Below are positions 39,238 to 47,672 of a DNA stretch of 64,000 bases, piece after piece (position 1 is the stretch's first letter; every line of letters starts with the position of its first letter). The translations under genes were made by a program, and so were the position numbers. This stretch comes from Actinoplanes regularis (GTDB lineage Bacteria > Actinomycetota > Actinomycetes > Mycobacteriales > Micromonosporaceae). Location: positions 62,001 to 126,000 of the forward strand of contig NZ_FZNR01000014.1 in assembly GCF_900188005.1 (NCBI RefSeq), written 5' to 3'. Below the pieces are notes generated by a model. The model was not told the DNA's origin. It did not search any database and saw only the letters and a list, made by a program, of their open reading frames with translations.

Positions 39238-41391
39238 TCAATCGGCGTCGAGGTGCGGGAGAAGGCGGTCGAGCCGGGCGGGCAACCACCAGTTCCACCG
39301 ACCGGCGAGGCACATGACGGCGGGCACGAGCACGATACGGATCAGGGTGGCGTCGATGAGCACGGCGGCGGCGAGACCGAAGCCGATCTGTTTCATCTCC
39401 AGCACGTCGGAGGTGACGAAGGCGCCGAAGACGGCGGCCATGATCGCGGCCGCGGCGGTGATCGGCAGCGCGGTGTGCCGCAGCCCGGCCGTGACGGCGT
39501 GGGTCGTGTCGCCGGTGGCGCGCCAGACCTCCCGGATGCGCCGGATCAGGAACACCTCGTAGTCCATGGACAGTCCGAACAGCAGCGCGAACGCGGTCAG
39601 CGGCAGGTAGACCTGGACACTGCCGCTGCTGGCGAAGTCCAGCGGCCGCGCCAGCCGGCCGTCCTGGAATCCCCACACCAGCAGCCCGTACGCGGCACCG
39701 GTGGCGAGCAGGTTCATGGCGACCGCTTTCAACGGCAGCAGCAGGCTCCGGAAGACGACCGTCAGGAACACGAACGACAGCCCCAGCACCAGGGCGATGA
39801 CCAGCCACGTCCGGTCGCGGGTCTGCTCGCTCAGGTCGAGGAACTCCGCGGTGGGCCCACCGACCTGAAGATCGCCGTCCGAAACGGGTAGCGCCCGGAG
39901 TTCACGGACGACCTCGAGCGCCGCGGCCGAGTCGGGCGGCACCGCGAGGATCACGGACAGATGGACCGAACGGCCGTCCGCGCTCCGGTCGCCGGGGCCG
40001 GAGAGCACCTCGGCCACGCCGGGAATCCGCCGGATCCGCTCTGTCACCGTCCCCGAGTCACGTGCGGTGTGGACCACGTCCAAGGGCAGGACCGCGTTCG
40101 CGCTGAACCGCTCGGCCAGGATCCGGTGGCCCTGCCCGGCCGCGGAGTCACCGAGCCCGTTCGCGCCCAGGTCGATGCCGAGCCGCAGGTGCAGCACCGG
40201 CAGGGTGGCGACGAGGAGCGCGGCCACCGCGAGCGCGGCCACCGGCACCGGGTGGCGCGTCACCGTATCGACCCAGCGGGCCAGAGCCGTGCCCGGACGC
40301 TCGGCGCGTGCCACGACCCGGTCCCGCCAGGGCAGGGCCGGCCGCTCGACGCCGCCGCCGAGCAGGGTGAGGACCGCCGGCAGCAGGGTCAGCGCCGTCA
40401 GGACAGCGGTGCCGACGGCGAGGGTCATGCCCAGTGCCAGATGGCGGAACGTCTGAGCGGGAATCACGAGCAGGGTCAGCAGACACATCATGACGACGGC
40501 GCCCGAGAACAGCACGGTGGTGCCGGAGGTCCGCATGGCGGCCGCGACCGCGTCCACCACCGCCGGCCGTCCCGGACGCGTTCCGGTGCCGCCGGCCGCC
40601 AGGTTCTCCCGGAACCGGGTGACGAGGAACATCGCGTAGTCGATGCCCACACCCAGCCCGATCATCGGGACGACCGCGGACAGGATCCCGTTGAGCGGTG
40701 TCGCCAGGCTCGCCAGGCCCAGGATTCCGAAGGCCAGCAGCAGGCCGAACCCGCCGGTCGCGATCGGCAGCAGCGCCGCGACGACCGTGCCCAGCGCGAG
40801 CAGCAGCACCAGCAGCGCGATCGGCACGCCGATCGCCTCGGCGCGGCTGGCGCCGGCGGTCTCGGCGTCGACCACCGCCTGCGCGAGCGGTCCGTAGCCG
40901 ACCAGGTACGCGCGGACCGGCGTACCCCGGGTCTCGTCGTCGAGCAGGCGTTGCAGCTCCGGTGCCCGCCGCTGGATCCCGGCGCGGCTGCCCCGTAACG
41001 CGACGGCCGCGACCGCCGCTCGCGAGTCGGCGGCCACCATGCCCGGCCCGGAGTACGGCGACAGCACCCGGACGACGTCCGGCTCCCGCTCGAGCCGGCT
41101 CAGGACCCGCTCGACGATGTCCCGCTGGGCCGGTTCGGCGATCGAGGCGCTCGGTGTGGAGAGGACCACCAGGTCGTCCTCCGCGCCGCGCCCGGGAAAC
41201 CGGGTCCGCAACAGCTCCTCGACCCGGGCGGACTCGCTGCCGTCGACCGTGTACGTGATCGCGGTCTGCCGGGCGCTGAACACCGGCTCCAGCGCGACCG
41301 CGCCGGCCAGCAGCACCAGCCAGACACCCAGCATCCGCCAGGGGTGCCGAGCGACCCACGTGCCGACGGCGGCGAGGGCACGACCGGTCAC
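39238..41391 (-). CDS. MMPL/RND family membrane exporter
   Basis: The start is a GTG at 41391 overlapping the TetR stop (GTGA), giving 717 residues; a longer frame that runs back through the TetR gene is rejected. Twelve membrane segments and two external loops follow the RND plan: segment 1 in HPWRMLGVWLVLLAGAVAL, an external loop (about 40-165), five segments with MIGLGVGIDYAMFLVTRFRE as the SSD-like signature, a second loop, and LFGLSMDYEVFLIRRIREVWRATG in the second half. Members export lipids or drugs. The AcrR-like operator upstream indicates control by the coupled TetR gene. Confidence 0.92.
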   Translation of the reverse strand: MTGRALAAVGTWVARHPWRMLGVWLVLLAGAVALEPVFSARQTAITYTVDGSESARVEELLRTRFPGRGAEDDLVVLSTPSASIAEPAQRDIVERVLSRLEREPDVVRVLSPYSGPGMVAADSRAAVAAVALRGSRAGIQRRAPELQRLLDDETRGTPVRAYLVGYGPLAQAVVDAETAGASRAEAIGVPIALLVLLLALGTVVAALLPIATGGFGLLLAFGILGLASLATPLNGILSAVVPMIGLGVGIDYAMFLVTRFRENLAAGGTGTRPGRPAVVDAVAAAMRTSGTTVLFSGAVVMMCLLTLLVIPAQTFRHLALGMTLAVGTAVLTALTLLPAVLTLLGGGVERPALPWRDRVVARAERPGTALARWVDTVTRHPVPVAALAVAALLVATLPVLHLRLGIDLGANGLGDSAAGQGHRILAERFSANAVLPLDVVHTARDSGTVTERIRRIPGVAEVLSGPGDRSADGRSVHLSVILAVPPDSAAALEVVRELRALPVSDGDLQVGGPTAEFLDLSEQTRDRTWLVIALVLGLSFVFLTVVFRSLLLPLKAVAMNLLATGAAYGLLVWGFQDGRLARPLDFASSGSVQVYLPLTAFALLFGLSMDYEVFLIRRIREVWRATGDTTHAVTAGLRHTALPITAAAAIMAAVFGAFVTSDVLEMKQIGFGLAAAVLIDATLIRIVLVPAVMCLAGRWNWWLPARLDRLLPHLDAD

Positions 41392-41996
41392 CGGCCGAGC
41401 CCGCGCACGATCGTCCGAGCGAGGCGGCCGGCGTCCACCAGGCCGGTATCGGCCCCGTCGGGCAGCGCGCAGAGGACCGTGACGCCGTACAGCGCCGTCA
41501 GCACGTCGCCCGCGGCGGCCCGCGCGTCCAGGCCGGCCCGCAGCTCGCCGGCGGCTTCCGCCTCCGCCAGCGTGGGCAGCAGCGCCTCCAGCCACAGATC
41601 GGTGGCCTGCTGTTTCTCCCGCAGGCCCGGGGCGAGCTCCGGCCGCGACCCGGTTCGCAGCACCACGACCGTGAGCAGCTCCCGGAATCTCGGCTCGCTC
41701 CGGGCGCGCCGCGCGTAGCCGGCGACGAACCGCTCCAGACGCCGCAGCGCCGGCTCCGTGCCGTCGAGGTCGCCGAAGACCTCGACGGCCACCTCGGCCC
41801 AGCGAGCCGCGACCGCCGCGTCGAACAGCTCGGCCTTGCCGCTGAAGTGGTGATAGAGCGCGCCTCGGGTCACGCCGGCGTGCTTCGCGACCTCCTCCAG
41901 CCGGGTCGCCGGGTAACCGTCGCGAGCGATCACCGCGAGCGCCGCGTCAAGCAGTGCGACCCGGGTGGCCGCCGCATCCTCCGCCGTTCGTCTCAT
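41388..41996 (-). CDS. TetR/AcrR family regulator of the MMPL exporter
   Basis: A 202-residue TetR protein: ATRVALLDAALAVIARDGYPATRLEEVAKHAGVTRGALYHHFSGKAELF is the DNA-binding domain, and the C-terminal part is typical of the TetR_C_6/AcrR type. It overlaps the exporter start by four bases and is the first gene of the operon. A perfect 11-bp inverted repeat covers its own start codon, which indicates autorepression. Confidence 0.93.
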   Translation of the reverse strand: MRRTAEDAAATRVALLDAALAVIARDGYPATRLEEVAKHAGVTRGALYHHFSGKAELFDAAVAARWAEVAVEVFGDLDGTEPALRRLERFVAGYARRARSEPRFRELLTVVVLRTGSRPELAPGLREKQQATDLWLEALLPTLAEAEAAGELRAGLDARAAAGDVLTALYGVTVLCALPDGADTGLVDAGRLARTIVRGLGR

Positions 41997-42023
41997 ACAT
42001 ACATTCTTGCACGTATGTATGAG
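41992..42023. promoter_or_regulatory. AcrR-like palindromic operator over the TetR start codon
   Basis: CTCATACATAC (41992-42002) and GTATGTATGAG (42013-42023) are exact reverse complements separated by ten bases. The core CATACATTC...GTATGTATG resembles the known AcrR operator. The TetR ATG lies within the left arm, so binding would block transcription or translation start of the TetR-MMPL operon. Confidence 0.7.
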
Positions 42024-42270
42024 CCCGGCAAAGCCGCTCGTTCGGCCCGCACAGGCGGGACATCACGCAGTGGCACCCGTGCCGTCGTGCACGCGAGGGC
42101 GGGAATTCGGTGTCCTGGCAGCCACCTCCGGCTGGAACACCCGCTTCGTAGCATTGACGGCTTACTGTCTTCCGCGAGCACCGGCATTCAACTTCATGGA
42201 CGTCTACTGTGCCCTCTCCCTGCCGGGAGCCCCGGAACCGGGACTCTGTCAATCGAAAGGTGGATCGATC

Positions 42271-43908
42271 ATGGACACCCGTGTCGACGTAACGGTTCTC
42301 GGCAGCGGCATCGGCGGCAGCACCGTCGCCACGATTCTGGCCCGGCTCGGCCTGTCGGTGGCGATCGTGGACGCCGCGAGGCACCCGAGGTTCGCCCTGG
42401 GCGAGTCCACCATCGGCGAGACGTCGTTCCTGCTGCGCCTGCTCGCCGCCCGTTATGACGTGCCGGAACTCGCGCACGTCTCGACGAATGAGGGCATCCG
42501 GGAGCACGCCAGCCGCCGGTGCGGCGTCAAGACCAACTTCGGGTTCGTGTACCACCACGAGGGCCGCGAGCACGACCCGTTCGAGGTGACGCAGTGCAGC
42601 GTGTCCGCGGGACCATTCGGTCCGGAGTCGCACCTGATGCGCGCCGACATCGACCAATACCTGTTCGAGGCGTCGAAGCGGTACGGCGCGATCGCGCGGG
42701 AGGGTGTCCGCGTCCAGTCGGTGGACATCCGGCCGGACGGGGCGGTGGTGACGCTCGACGGCGGCGAGGCGTTCCGCAGCGACTACGTCATCGACGCGAC
42801 CGGCCGCACATCGGTGCTGGCCGACGCGTTCGGCCTGCGTGAGCAGCCGTGCCGGTTCGAGACGAACTCACGCACGATCTTCACCCACCTGCGCGGCGTC
42901 GTGCCGTACGACTCGGTGGCAGACTCCAGCGGCCAACCCAACCTCTGGCACGAGGGCACCCTGCATCACCTGTTCGACGGCGGCTGGATGTGGGTCATCC
43001 CGTTCGACAACCAGCCCGGCAGCGAGTCCGACCTGGTCAGCGTCGGCCTCAACCTGGACGTCGACAAATACCCGAGACGTGAGGCCGTCACCCCCGAGCA
43101 GGAGTGGGCCGAGTTCCTCGATCGGTTCCCGGCGCTCAAACGCCAGTTCGCGAACGCCACCCCCGCCTTCGGCTGGATCTCCACCGGCCGTACTCAGTTC
43201 TCCTCGTCCCGCACGGTCGGCGACCGCTGGGTGCTGATGAGCCATGCGGCCGGCGCGATCGATGCCCTGTTCAGCCGCGGCATGGCGAACACCATGGCGG
43301 TGATCGAGGCGTTCGTGCCCCTCCTCATGAAGGCCCGGGAGTCCGGCGACTACTCGGCCGCCCGCTTCGGGCCCATCGACACACTGAACCAGAGCATCCT
43401 CGACAACAACGACAAACTGATCGCCGGCTCGTACCTCGCCTTCCGTGACTTCGACCTTTGGCGGGCCTGGTCGAAGGTGTGGTACCTGGCCTGGAACCTC
43501 GGCGTCATCCGCGTCGCCGGCACGTACTACCGGTTCCTGGAGACCGCCGACCCCGGCCTGCTGGACCGGATGCGCCAGGGTCCCGTGCCCGGCTCGTTCT
43601 GTCCGGATCTGCCCAGCGCCCAGGAGCAGTTCGACGCATGCTTCGACGTCATGCGCCGGGTCCGTGACGGCGCACTTGCGCCGGCCGACGCCGTACCGGA
43701 GCTCGCTCTCCTCCTCGGCGACGGCGAAGCCTCGCCGGGCCCGCTCAACCTGCATGATGTCCTGCGCCGCTGGCACGACGGCTCGATGGAGACGCAGCGC
43801 CTGCTCTACCAGTGGGGCCGCACGGCGGCGCCGCGGCCGCTGCGCGACTACTTCGACTACGATCTCGCCACCATCGCCAAGGCCGCCACCCTCGTCCGGA
43901 CCGTCTGA
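42271..43908 (+). CDS. Flavin-dependent halogenase-like FAD oxidoreductase
   Basis: From the ATG at 42271 (MDTRVDVTVLGSGIGGSTVA), with AAAGGTGG upstream, the protein has 545 residues. The FAD motif GSGIGGS (11-17) and the halogenase hallmark WMWVIP (240-245) are both present, and Lys87 in CGVKTNFGF aligns with the catalytic Lys that forms chloramine in FAD-dependent halogenases. The C-terminal 180 residues extend beyond the fold and are mostly helical. It could halogenate an aromatic or pyrrole substrate, but the family also contains dehydrogenases and epoxidases. There is no polyketide or peptide synthase or flavin reductase nearby. The 274 bp upstream hold only the TetR operator. Confidence 0.75.
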   Translation: MDTRVDVTVLGSGIGGSTVATILARLGLSVAIVDAARHPRFALGESTIGETSFLLRLLAARYDVPELAHVSTNEGIREHASRRCGVKTNFGFVYHHEGREHDPFEVTQCSVSAGPFGPESHLMRADIDQYLFEASKRYGAIAREGVRVQSVDIRPDGAVVTLDGGEAFRSDYVIDATGRTSVLADAFGLREQPCRFETNSRTIFTHLRGVVPYDSVADSSGQPNLWHEGTLHHLFDGGWMWVIPFDNQPGSESDLVSVGLNLDVDKYPRREAVTPEQEWAEFLDRFPALKRQFANATPAFGWISTGRTQFSSSRTVGDRWVLMSHAAGAIDALFSRGMANTMAVIEAFVPLLMKARESGDYSAARFGPIDTLNQSILDNNDKLIAGSYLAFRDFDLWRAWSKVWYLAWNLGVIRVAGTYYRFLETADPGLLDRMRQGPVPGSFCPDLPSAQEQFDACFDVMRRVRDGALAPADAVPELALLLGDGEASPGPLNLHDVLRRWHDGSMETQRLLYQWGRTAAPRPLRDYFDYDLATIAKAATLVRTV

Positions 43909-44050
43909 GGCAGAATCCGCGGAAAGCGCGGCGTCCGCTCGGGGTCGCGACCGACGATTTCCCGGTACGCCGATCTCGGGTGTGACCGGATCGGGCCCTC
44001 GGCCAGTCATATCGGCAGAAGCCCGAACCGGACACCGAGGAGAGCGGACC

Positions 44051-44668
44051 GTGCAACGGAACCTGCGAGACCATTTCGAAGCGGCGGTCAGCGATGACCC
44101 CGGCTTCGCCCTCGACGGGATGGCGCAAGCCGCCATCGTCGAGGGCAGCCGGTTGCGCCGCCGGCACGGCTGGCTGGCCCCCGTGGGGGTGGCAGCCGGC
44201 CTGATCGCGGTGATCGGCGCGGTGACCGCTCCGCGGCTGCTGGCCGACGCGCCCAAGTCGGCGGATTCGCCGGTGACCGTCGCGGCGGCGATGATGCCGG
44301 TGACGGCGCCCTCCTGCTGGCGCGAGCCGGTGGACCGCGACGCCACCGACGTGGTCATCTACCTCACCGACGTGACCGGCGAGCAGCTGTCGCTGCTCCG
44401 GGAGCTGCTGCACGGTGATCCAGGGCTCGCCGCGCTCGCCTTCGAGAGCCGCGAGGAGGCGTATTCGAAATTCCGGACCCGGTGGGCGACGAACCCGGAT
44501 CTGCTCGCGGCCGTCACCGTCACCGACTTCCCCGCCGCTTTCCGCCTGCGTTTGCAGCCGGGCACCGACTTCCCCACGGTCCGCGCCCGATACGAGAACG
44601 CGGCCGGCGTAGACCGGATCGTCGGCCGCCGGTGCGCCACGGATGCCCCGGTCGGAGGCGTCCAGTGA
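44051..44668 (+). CDS. Membrane protein with FtsX-like external domain, putative anti-sigma factor
   Basis: The GTG at 44051, preceded by GAGGAGAG, gives 205 residues. A 40-residue cytoplasmic part (MQRNLRDHFEAAVSDDPGF...) and one membrane segment (42-62) lead to an external domain (88-195): DVVIYLTDVTGEQLSLLRELL, FESREEAYSKFRTRW and FPAAFRLRLQPGTDFPTVR match the FtsX extracellular fold, normally found in the FtsEX cell-wall-hydrolase regulator. Cys89 and Cys195 could close it. The sigma factor gene overlaps its stop by four bases (GTGA), which suggests that the short cytoplasmic part binds the sigma factor. That role is inference. Confidence 0.68.
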   Translation: MQRNLRDHFEAAVSDDPGFALDGMAQAAIVEGSRLRRRHGWLAPVGVAAGLIAVIGAVTAPRLLADAPKSADSPVTVAAAMMPVTAPSCWREPVDRDATDVVIYLTDVTGEQLSLLRELLHGDPGLAALAFESREEAYSKFRTRWATNPDLLAAVTVTDFPAAFRLRLQPGTDFPTVRARYENAAGVDRIVGRRCATDAPVGGVQ

Positions 44669-45225
44669 CCGACACCCGCATCGCGGCGCCGATGCTGGGC
44701 GGCTGGGGCGCCGCCCGCCGCCGGGCGAAAGCGGCCCGGGACGCGGAGTTCACCGCGTTCGTCGAGGCCACCGGCGTCCGGCTGCGCCGCAGCGCCTACC
44801 TGATGTGCCGCGACTGGCACCTCGCCCAGGACCTGACCCAGCACACCTTCGCCCGGATGTACGCCGCCTGGGAGCGGATCCGGAACGGCACGAACCTGGA
44901 CGCGTACAGCCGCCGGGTGCTGATGAACGCGGTCTTCGACCAGCAACGCCGCCGCAGCGGCTCGGAGATCGTCCTGGCCGACCTGCCGGACCGGGCGGAT
45001 CGGGCGTCGCCGGCCACCTCGGAGCTGCGCCTCGCACTGGTCGACGCCCTGGCCCGCCTCACGGTCAAGGATCGGGCGGTGCTGGTCCTGCGGCACGCCG
45101 AGGACCACAGCGTCGAAACGGTCGCGGCGATTCTCGGTCTGTCGGTGTCGGCGGTGAAGATGCGCGACAGCCGGGCACTGAGCCGGCTCCGGGCCCTGCT
45201 CGGCGAGGACTTCCCGGATCGCTAG
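44665..45225 (+). CDS. SigE-family (ECF) RNA polymerase sigma factor
   Basis: The start is the GTG at 44665 within the preceding stop. Of the 186 residues, about 27-95 form region 2 (EFTAFVEATGVRLRRSAYLMCRDWHLAQDLTQHTFARMYAAW) and 120-180 region 4 (LTVKDRAVLVLRHAEDHSVETVAAILGLSVSAVKMRDSRALSRLRALL). This is the actinobacterial SigE-like family with a short linker. It is coupled to the upstream FtsX-domain membrane protein, so it probably responds to an envelope signal. Its stop overlaps the convergent WYL-regulator gene. Confidence 0.93.
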   Translation: MTDTRIAAPMLGGWGAARRRAKAARDAEFTAFVEATGVRLRRSAYLMCRDWHLAQDLTQHTFARMYAAWERIRNGTNLDAYSRRVLMNAVFDQQRRRSGSEIVLADLPDRADRASPATSELRLALVDALARLTVKDRAVLVLRHAEDHSVETVAAILGLSVSAVKMRDSRALSRLRALLGEDFPDR

Positions 45226-46199
45226 CGGGGATCGGCGATCGCCGGCGGCACGTCGTTGGCCGCCAGCATCTCCCGGGTACGGCGCAGCAGCGCCTCCCGT
45301 ACCTCGTCCGGGGACAGGACCCGTAACGGGGTAGCCAGGCCGAGCAGATATCGGGCGAGTCCGTCCGCATCGGGGCCGCCGATGTCGACGACGGTGGCGT
45401 CGGGCCCGTCCGCGCGGTGACTCCCGACCGTCGGCGGGACCAGCCGCAGCGCCCGCTCCATGGGCACCGGGAGGCGGACGGTCACCTGGAGCGGGTACCT
45501 GCCGGCCGCGATGGACCGGGAGACGAGCAGCACCGGGTCGGGCGGGTCGGCGAGCTCAACGGCGCGCCCGGTCGGCTGGATGCGAGCCATCCGGTCCGCC
45601 CGGAACGTCCGCCACTCCCCCCGCGTCACGTCCCGGGCGACGAAATACCAGCGGCGTCCGGTGTGCACGAGGCGGTACGGGTCGACGTCCCGGGTGGTGG
45701 CGTTCCCCTCCCGGTCCCGGTACGAGAGCTGGCTACGCTCGCCCCGGCGGCACGCGGTGGCCAGCTCCAGCAGCATGGCGGGCGCGATCTGCGGCTCGCC
45801 GGGCCGGCGAGTGTGCACGAACGCGGCGTCCATCTCACCGAGCCGGTGCGCGATCCGCGCCGGCAGCACCTGCCGCAGCTTCAGCAGCGCCGACAGCGCG
45901 GCCTGGTCCCCGCCGAGCACCCCGCTCAGTGCCGCCTCGCGCAGCCCGACGGCCACGGCGAGCGCCTCCTCGTCGTCGAGGATCAGCGGCGGCATCCGGC
46001 TCCCGTCCCGCAGGCGGTAACCGCCCCAGGGCCCGGGGTCGGACTCGACGCCGTAGCCGAGCTCCCGGAGCCGGGCGACGTCCCGGCGCACCGTGCGCGC
46101 GGTGACCGCCAGCTGGCCGGCCAGTTCGTCGCAGGTCCACGACGGTCGCGCGGAGAACAGCGCGACGAGTCGCAGCAGGCGGGCCGAAGTACTGATCAC
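45222..46199 (-). CDS. WYL-domain helix-turn-helix regulator (YafY type)
   Basis: From the GTG at 46199 (MISTSARLLRLVALFSARPSWTCDELAGQLAV) the protein has 325 residues. Residues 1-60 are a DeoR-like winged helix (VTARTVRRDVARLRELGYGVESDPGPWGGYRLR). A WYL domain (about 135-235, with YRLVHTGRRWYFVARDVTRGEWRTFRADRM) and the WCX C-terminal extension follow. Such proteins often sense DNA damage or nucleic-acid ligands, or regulate adjacent small enzymes. It is divergent from a VOC-family gene 63 bp away, with a 9-bp inverted repeat in between. An upstream extension of the frame overlaps that gene and is rejected. Confidence 0.9.
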   Translation of the reverse strand: MISTSARLLRLVALFSARPSWTCDELAGQLAVTARTVRRDVARLRELGYGVESDPGPWGGYRLRDGSRMPPLILDDEEALAVAVGLREAALSGVLGGDQAALSALLKLRQVLPARIAHRLGEMDAAFVHTRRPGEPQIAPAMLLELATACRRGERSQLSYRDREGNATTRDVDPYRLVHTGRRWYFVARDVTRGEWRTFRADRMARIQPTGRAVELADPPDPVLLVSRSIAAGRYPLQVTVRLPVPMERALRLVPPTVGSHRADGPDATVVDIGGPDADGLARYLLGLATPLRVLSPDEVREALLRRTREMLAANDVPPAIADPR

Positions 46200-46218
46200 C
46201 CGGTGAAGTGTTCCCCAT

Positions 46219-46243
46219 GACCAGGACCGAAACTGTCCTGGTC
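46219..46243. promoter_or_regulatory. Inverted repeat between WYL regulator and VOC gene
   Basis: GACCAGGAC (46219-46227) and GTCCTGGTC (46235-46243) are exact reverse complements with the spacer CGAAACT. The element is centred in the 63-bp divergent region and is the likely operator of the WYL regulator for itself and the VOC/ABM pair. Confidence 0.6.
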
Positions 46244-46262
46244 CCGGCCTAACGTCTGTCGC

Positions 46263-46640
46263 ATGAGCAAATCCACACCCGCGATCCGCTACGCGGCCAT
46301 CACCTTCGACTGCCAGGACCCCGCCGAGCTGGGCCGCTTCTACGGCGAGGCGCTCGGACTGCCCGTCGTCCACGCCTCTGACGACTTCGTCCTGCTCGGC
46401 CAGGAGGGCGCGGCCGGACTGGCGTTTTACCGCCTGGCCGATTACCGGCCTCCCACCTGGCCGGACCCCGCCCAGGAGAAGCAGGCCCACATCGAACTGG
46501 GCGTCGACGATCTGGACGAGGCACAGGCCTGGCTGCTCGCCCTGGGGGCCACCGAGCCGGCGGTTCAGCCGAAACCCGACCGGTGGCGGGTCCTGCTGGA
46601 CCCGGCGGGCCACCCCTTCTGCATCACCACCCTGGTCTGA
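46263..46640 (+). CDS. VOC (glyoxalase/bleomycin-resistance-like) family protein
   Basis: A 125-residue two-module protein: IRYAAITFDCQDPAELGRFYGEALGLPVVHASDDFVLLGQEG is the first beta-alpha-beta-beta-beta module and HIELGVDDLDEAQAWLLALGATEPAVQPKPDRWRVLLDPAGHPFCITTL the second. The typical metal ligand before the first helix is not His (TFDCQDPA), so it may be a binding rather than catalytic member. It is divergent from the WYL regulator, and the ABM-family gene follows two bases after its stop codon. Confidence 0.88.
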   Translation: MSKSTPAIRYAAITFDCQDPAELGRFYGEALGLPVVHASDDFVLLGQEGAAGLAFYRLADYRPPTWPDPAQEKQAHIELGVDDLDEAQAWLLALGATEPAVQPKPDRWRVLLDPAGHPFCITTLV

Positions 46641-46642
46641 GC

Positions 46643-46966
46643 ATGATCGGCAGGCTGATGACCATGACGGCGCACCCGGGCCGGGGCGGCGAACTCACCG
46701 ACCTCCTGCTGCGGGTGGCGGAGCGGCTGCACGGCTTCCCCGGCTGCGAGATCTACCTGATCAGCCAGGCCGCGACCGATCCGGACACCGTGCACGTCAC
46801 CGAGGTCTGGCGCGACGACGCCAGTGCGCAGGCGGCGCTGGCCGCTCCACCGCCGCCCGACGCTCCCACCCCGGCGGAGGTCCTCGCGCTGGTGTCGGCT
46901 CCACCGGACCGCGTCGACCTCACCGTCCTGGGCGGGGTGGGTCTCCCCGCCGACGGCCGGCCCTGA
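46643..46966 (+). CDS. Antibiotic biosynthesis monooxygenase (ABM) domain protein
   Basis: A 107-residue protein from the ATG at 46643 (MIGRLMTMTAHPGRGGELTDLLLRVAERLHGFPGCEIYLIS): the GRGGELTDLL helix and the strand VHVTEVWRDDASAQAALAAP fit the dimeric ferredoxin-like ABM fold. Such proteins are cofactor-free monooxygenases of quinone-type substrates or haem-binding relatives. It is almost fused to the VOC gene, so both are probably under the WYL regulator. It is convergent with the response regulator gene. Confidence 0.85.
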   Translation: MIGRLMTMTAHPGRGGELTDLLLRVAERLHGFPGCEIYLISQAATDPDTVHVTEVWRDDASAQAALAAPPPPDAPTPAEVLALVSAPPDRVDLTVLGGVGLPADGRP

Positions 46967-46982
46967 CGAATCCGCCGTCTCG

Positions 46983-47672
46983 TCAGACCAGGCCGGCGTC
47001 GTGGGCGAGCAGCGCGATCTGGGTGCGGTTGTCGAGGGCGAGCTTGGTCAGGATGTGCGAGACGTGGGACTTCACGGTGGCCAGGGTCATGTCGAGGGCG
47101 GTCGCCGTCTCCGTGTTGGACCGGCCCTGGCCGATCGCCGCCACGACGTCCCGCTCGCGTGGGCTCAGGGTGGCGAGGGCGGCTCGGGCCTGGGCGTAGG
47201 CGCCGGCCTGGACGGCGACGCGGTCCATCAGGCGGCGGGTGATCCGTGGGGACAGGATCGGCTCGCCGGCGGCGACCTGGCGGACCGCCTCGGCGATCCG
47301 GGCCGGCGGGGTGTCCTTGAGCAGGAAGCCGCTGGCCCCGGCGCGCAGCGCGTGCAGGATGTTCTCGTCGGTGTCGAACGTGGTCAGCACGATGATCTCG
47401 GGTGGGCGGGGGCGGGCCCGCAGGCGGCGGGTCGCGGTGATCCCGTCGACGCGCGGCATGCGCAGATCCATCAGTACGACATCGGGCCCGTGCGCGTCGG
47501 CCGCCGCCGGCACCTCGTCGCCGTCCGCGGCCTCGCCCACGACCGCGATGCCCGCGGCCCCGTCCAGCATCATGGTCAGTCCGGCCCGGACGAGCGCGTC
47601 ATCGTCGACGACGAGCACCCGCACCGGCCGGAACCCGTTCGCGGATGGATCGGGGGCGGCCGGCTGGGTCAT
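46983..47672 (-). CDS. NarL-family response regulator
   Basis: The ATG at 47672 overlaps the kinase stop (ATGA), giving 229 residues. The receiver domain has the acidic pair VLVVDDDALVRAG, the phospho-acceptor Asp in DVVLMDLRMPRVDG, the Thr in VVVLTTF-like VLTTFDTDEN and the Lys in GASGFLLKDTPP. LSPRERDVVAAIGQGRSNTETATALDMTLATVKSHVSHILTKL is the LuxR-type DNA-binding helix set. It is the partner of the kinase encoded just upstream. Confidence 0.95.
   Translation of the reverse strand: MTQPAAPDPSANGFRPVRVLVVDDDALVRAGLTMMLDGAAGIAVVGEAADGDEVPAAADAHGPDVVLMDLRMPRVDGITATRRLRARPRPPEIIVLTTFDTDENILHALRAGASGFLLKDTPPARIAEAVRQVAAGEPILSPRITRRLMDRVAVQAGAYAQARAALATLSPRERDVVAAIGQGRSNTETATALDMTLATVKSHVSHILTKLALDNRTQIALLAHDAGLV

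Noticed and set aside
41965..42270. N-terminal extension of the halogenase-like protein
   Set aside because: The extra frame crosses the TetR operator and lacks conservation-like features; the ATG at 42271 has a ribosome-binding site and starts directly before the FAD motif.
42271..43908. Secondary-metabolite gene cluster around the halogenase
   Set aside because: No synthase, carrier protein, tailoring set or dedicated transporter lies on either side.
45222..46613. N-terminal extension of the WYL regulator across the VOC gene
   Set aside because: It would overlap the divergent VOC gene in antisense; the GTG at 46199 begins the helix-turn-helix.
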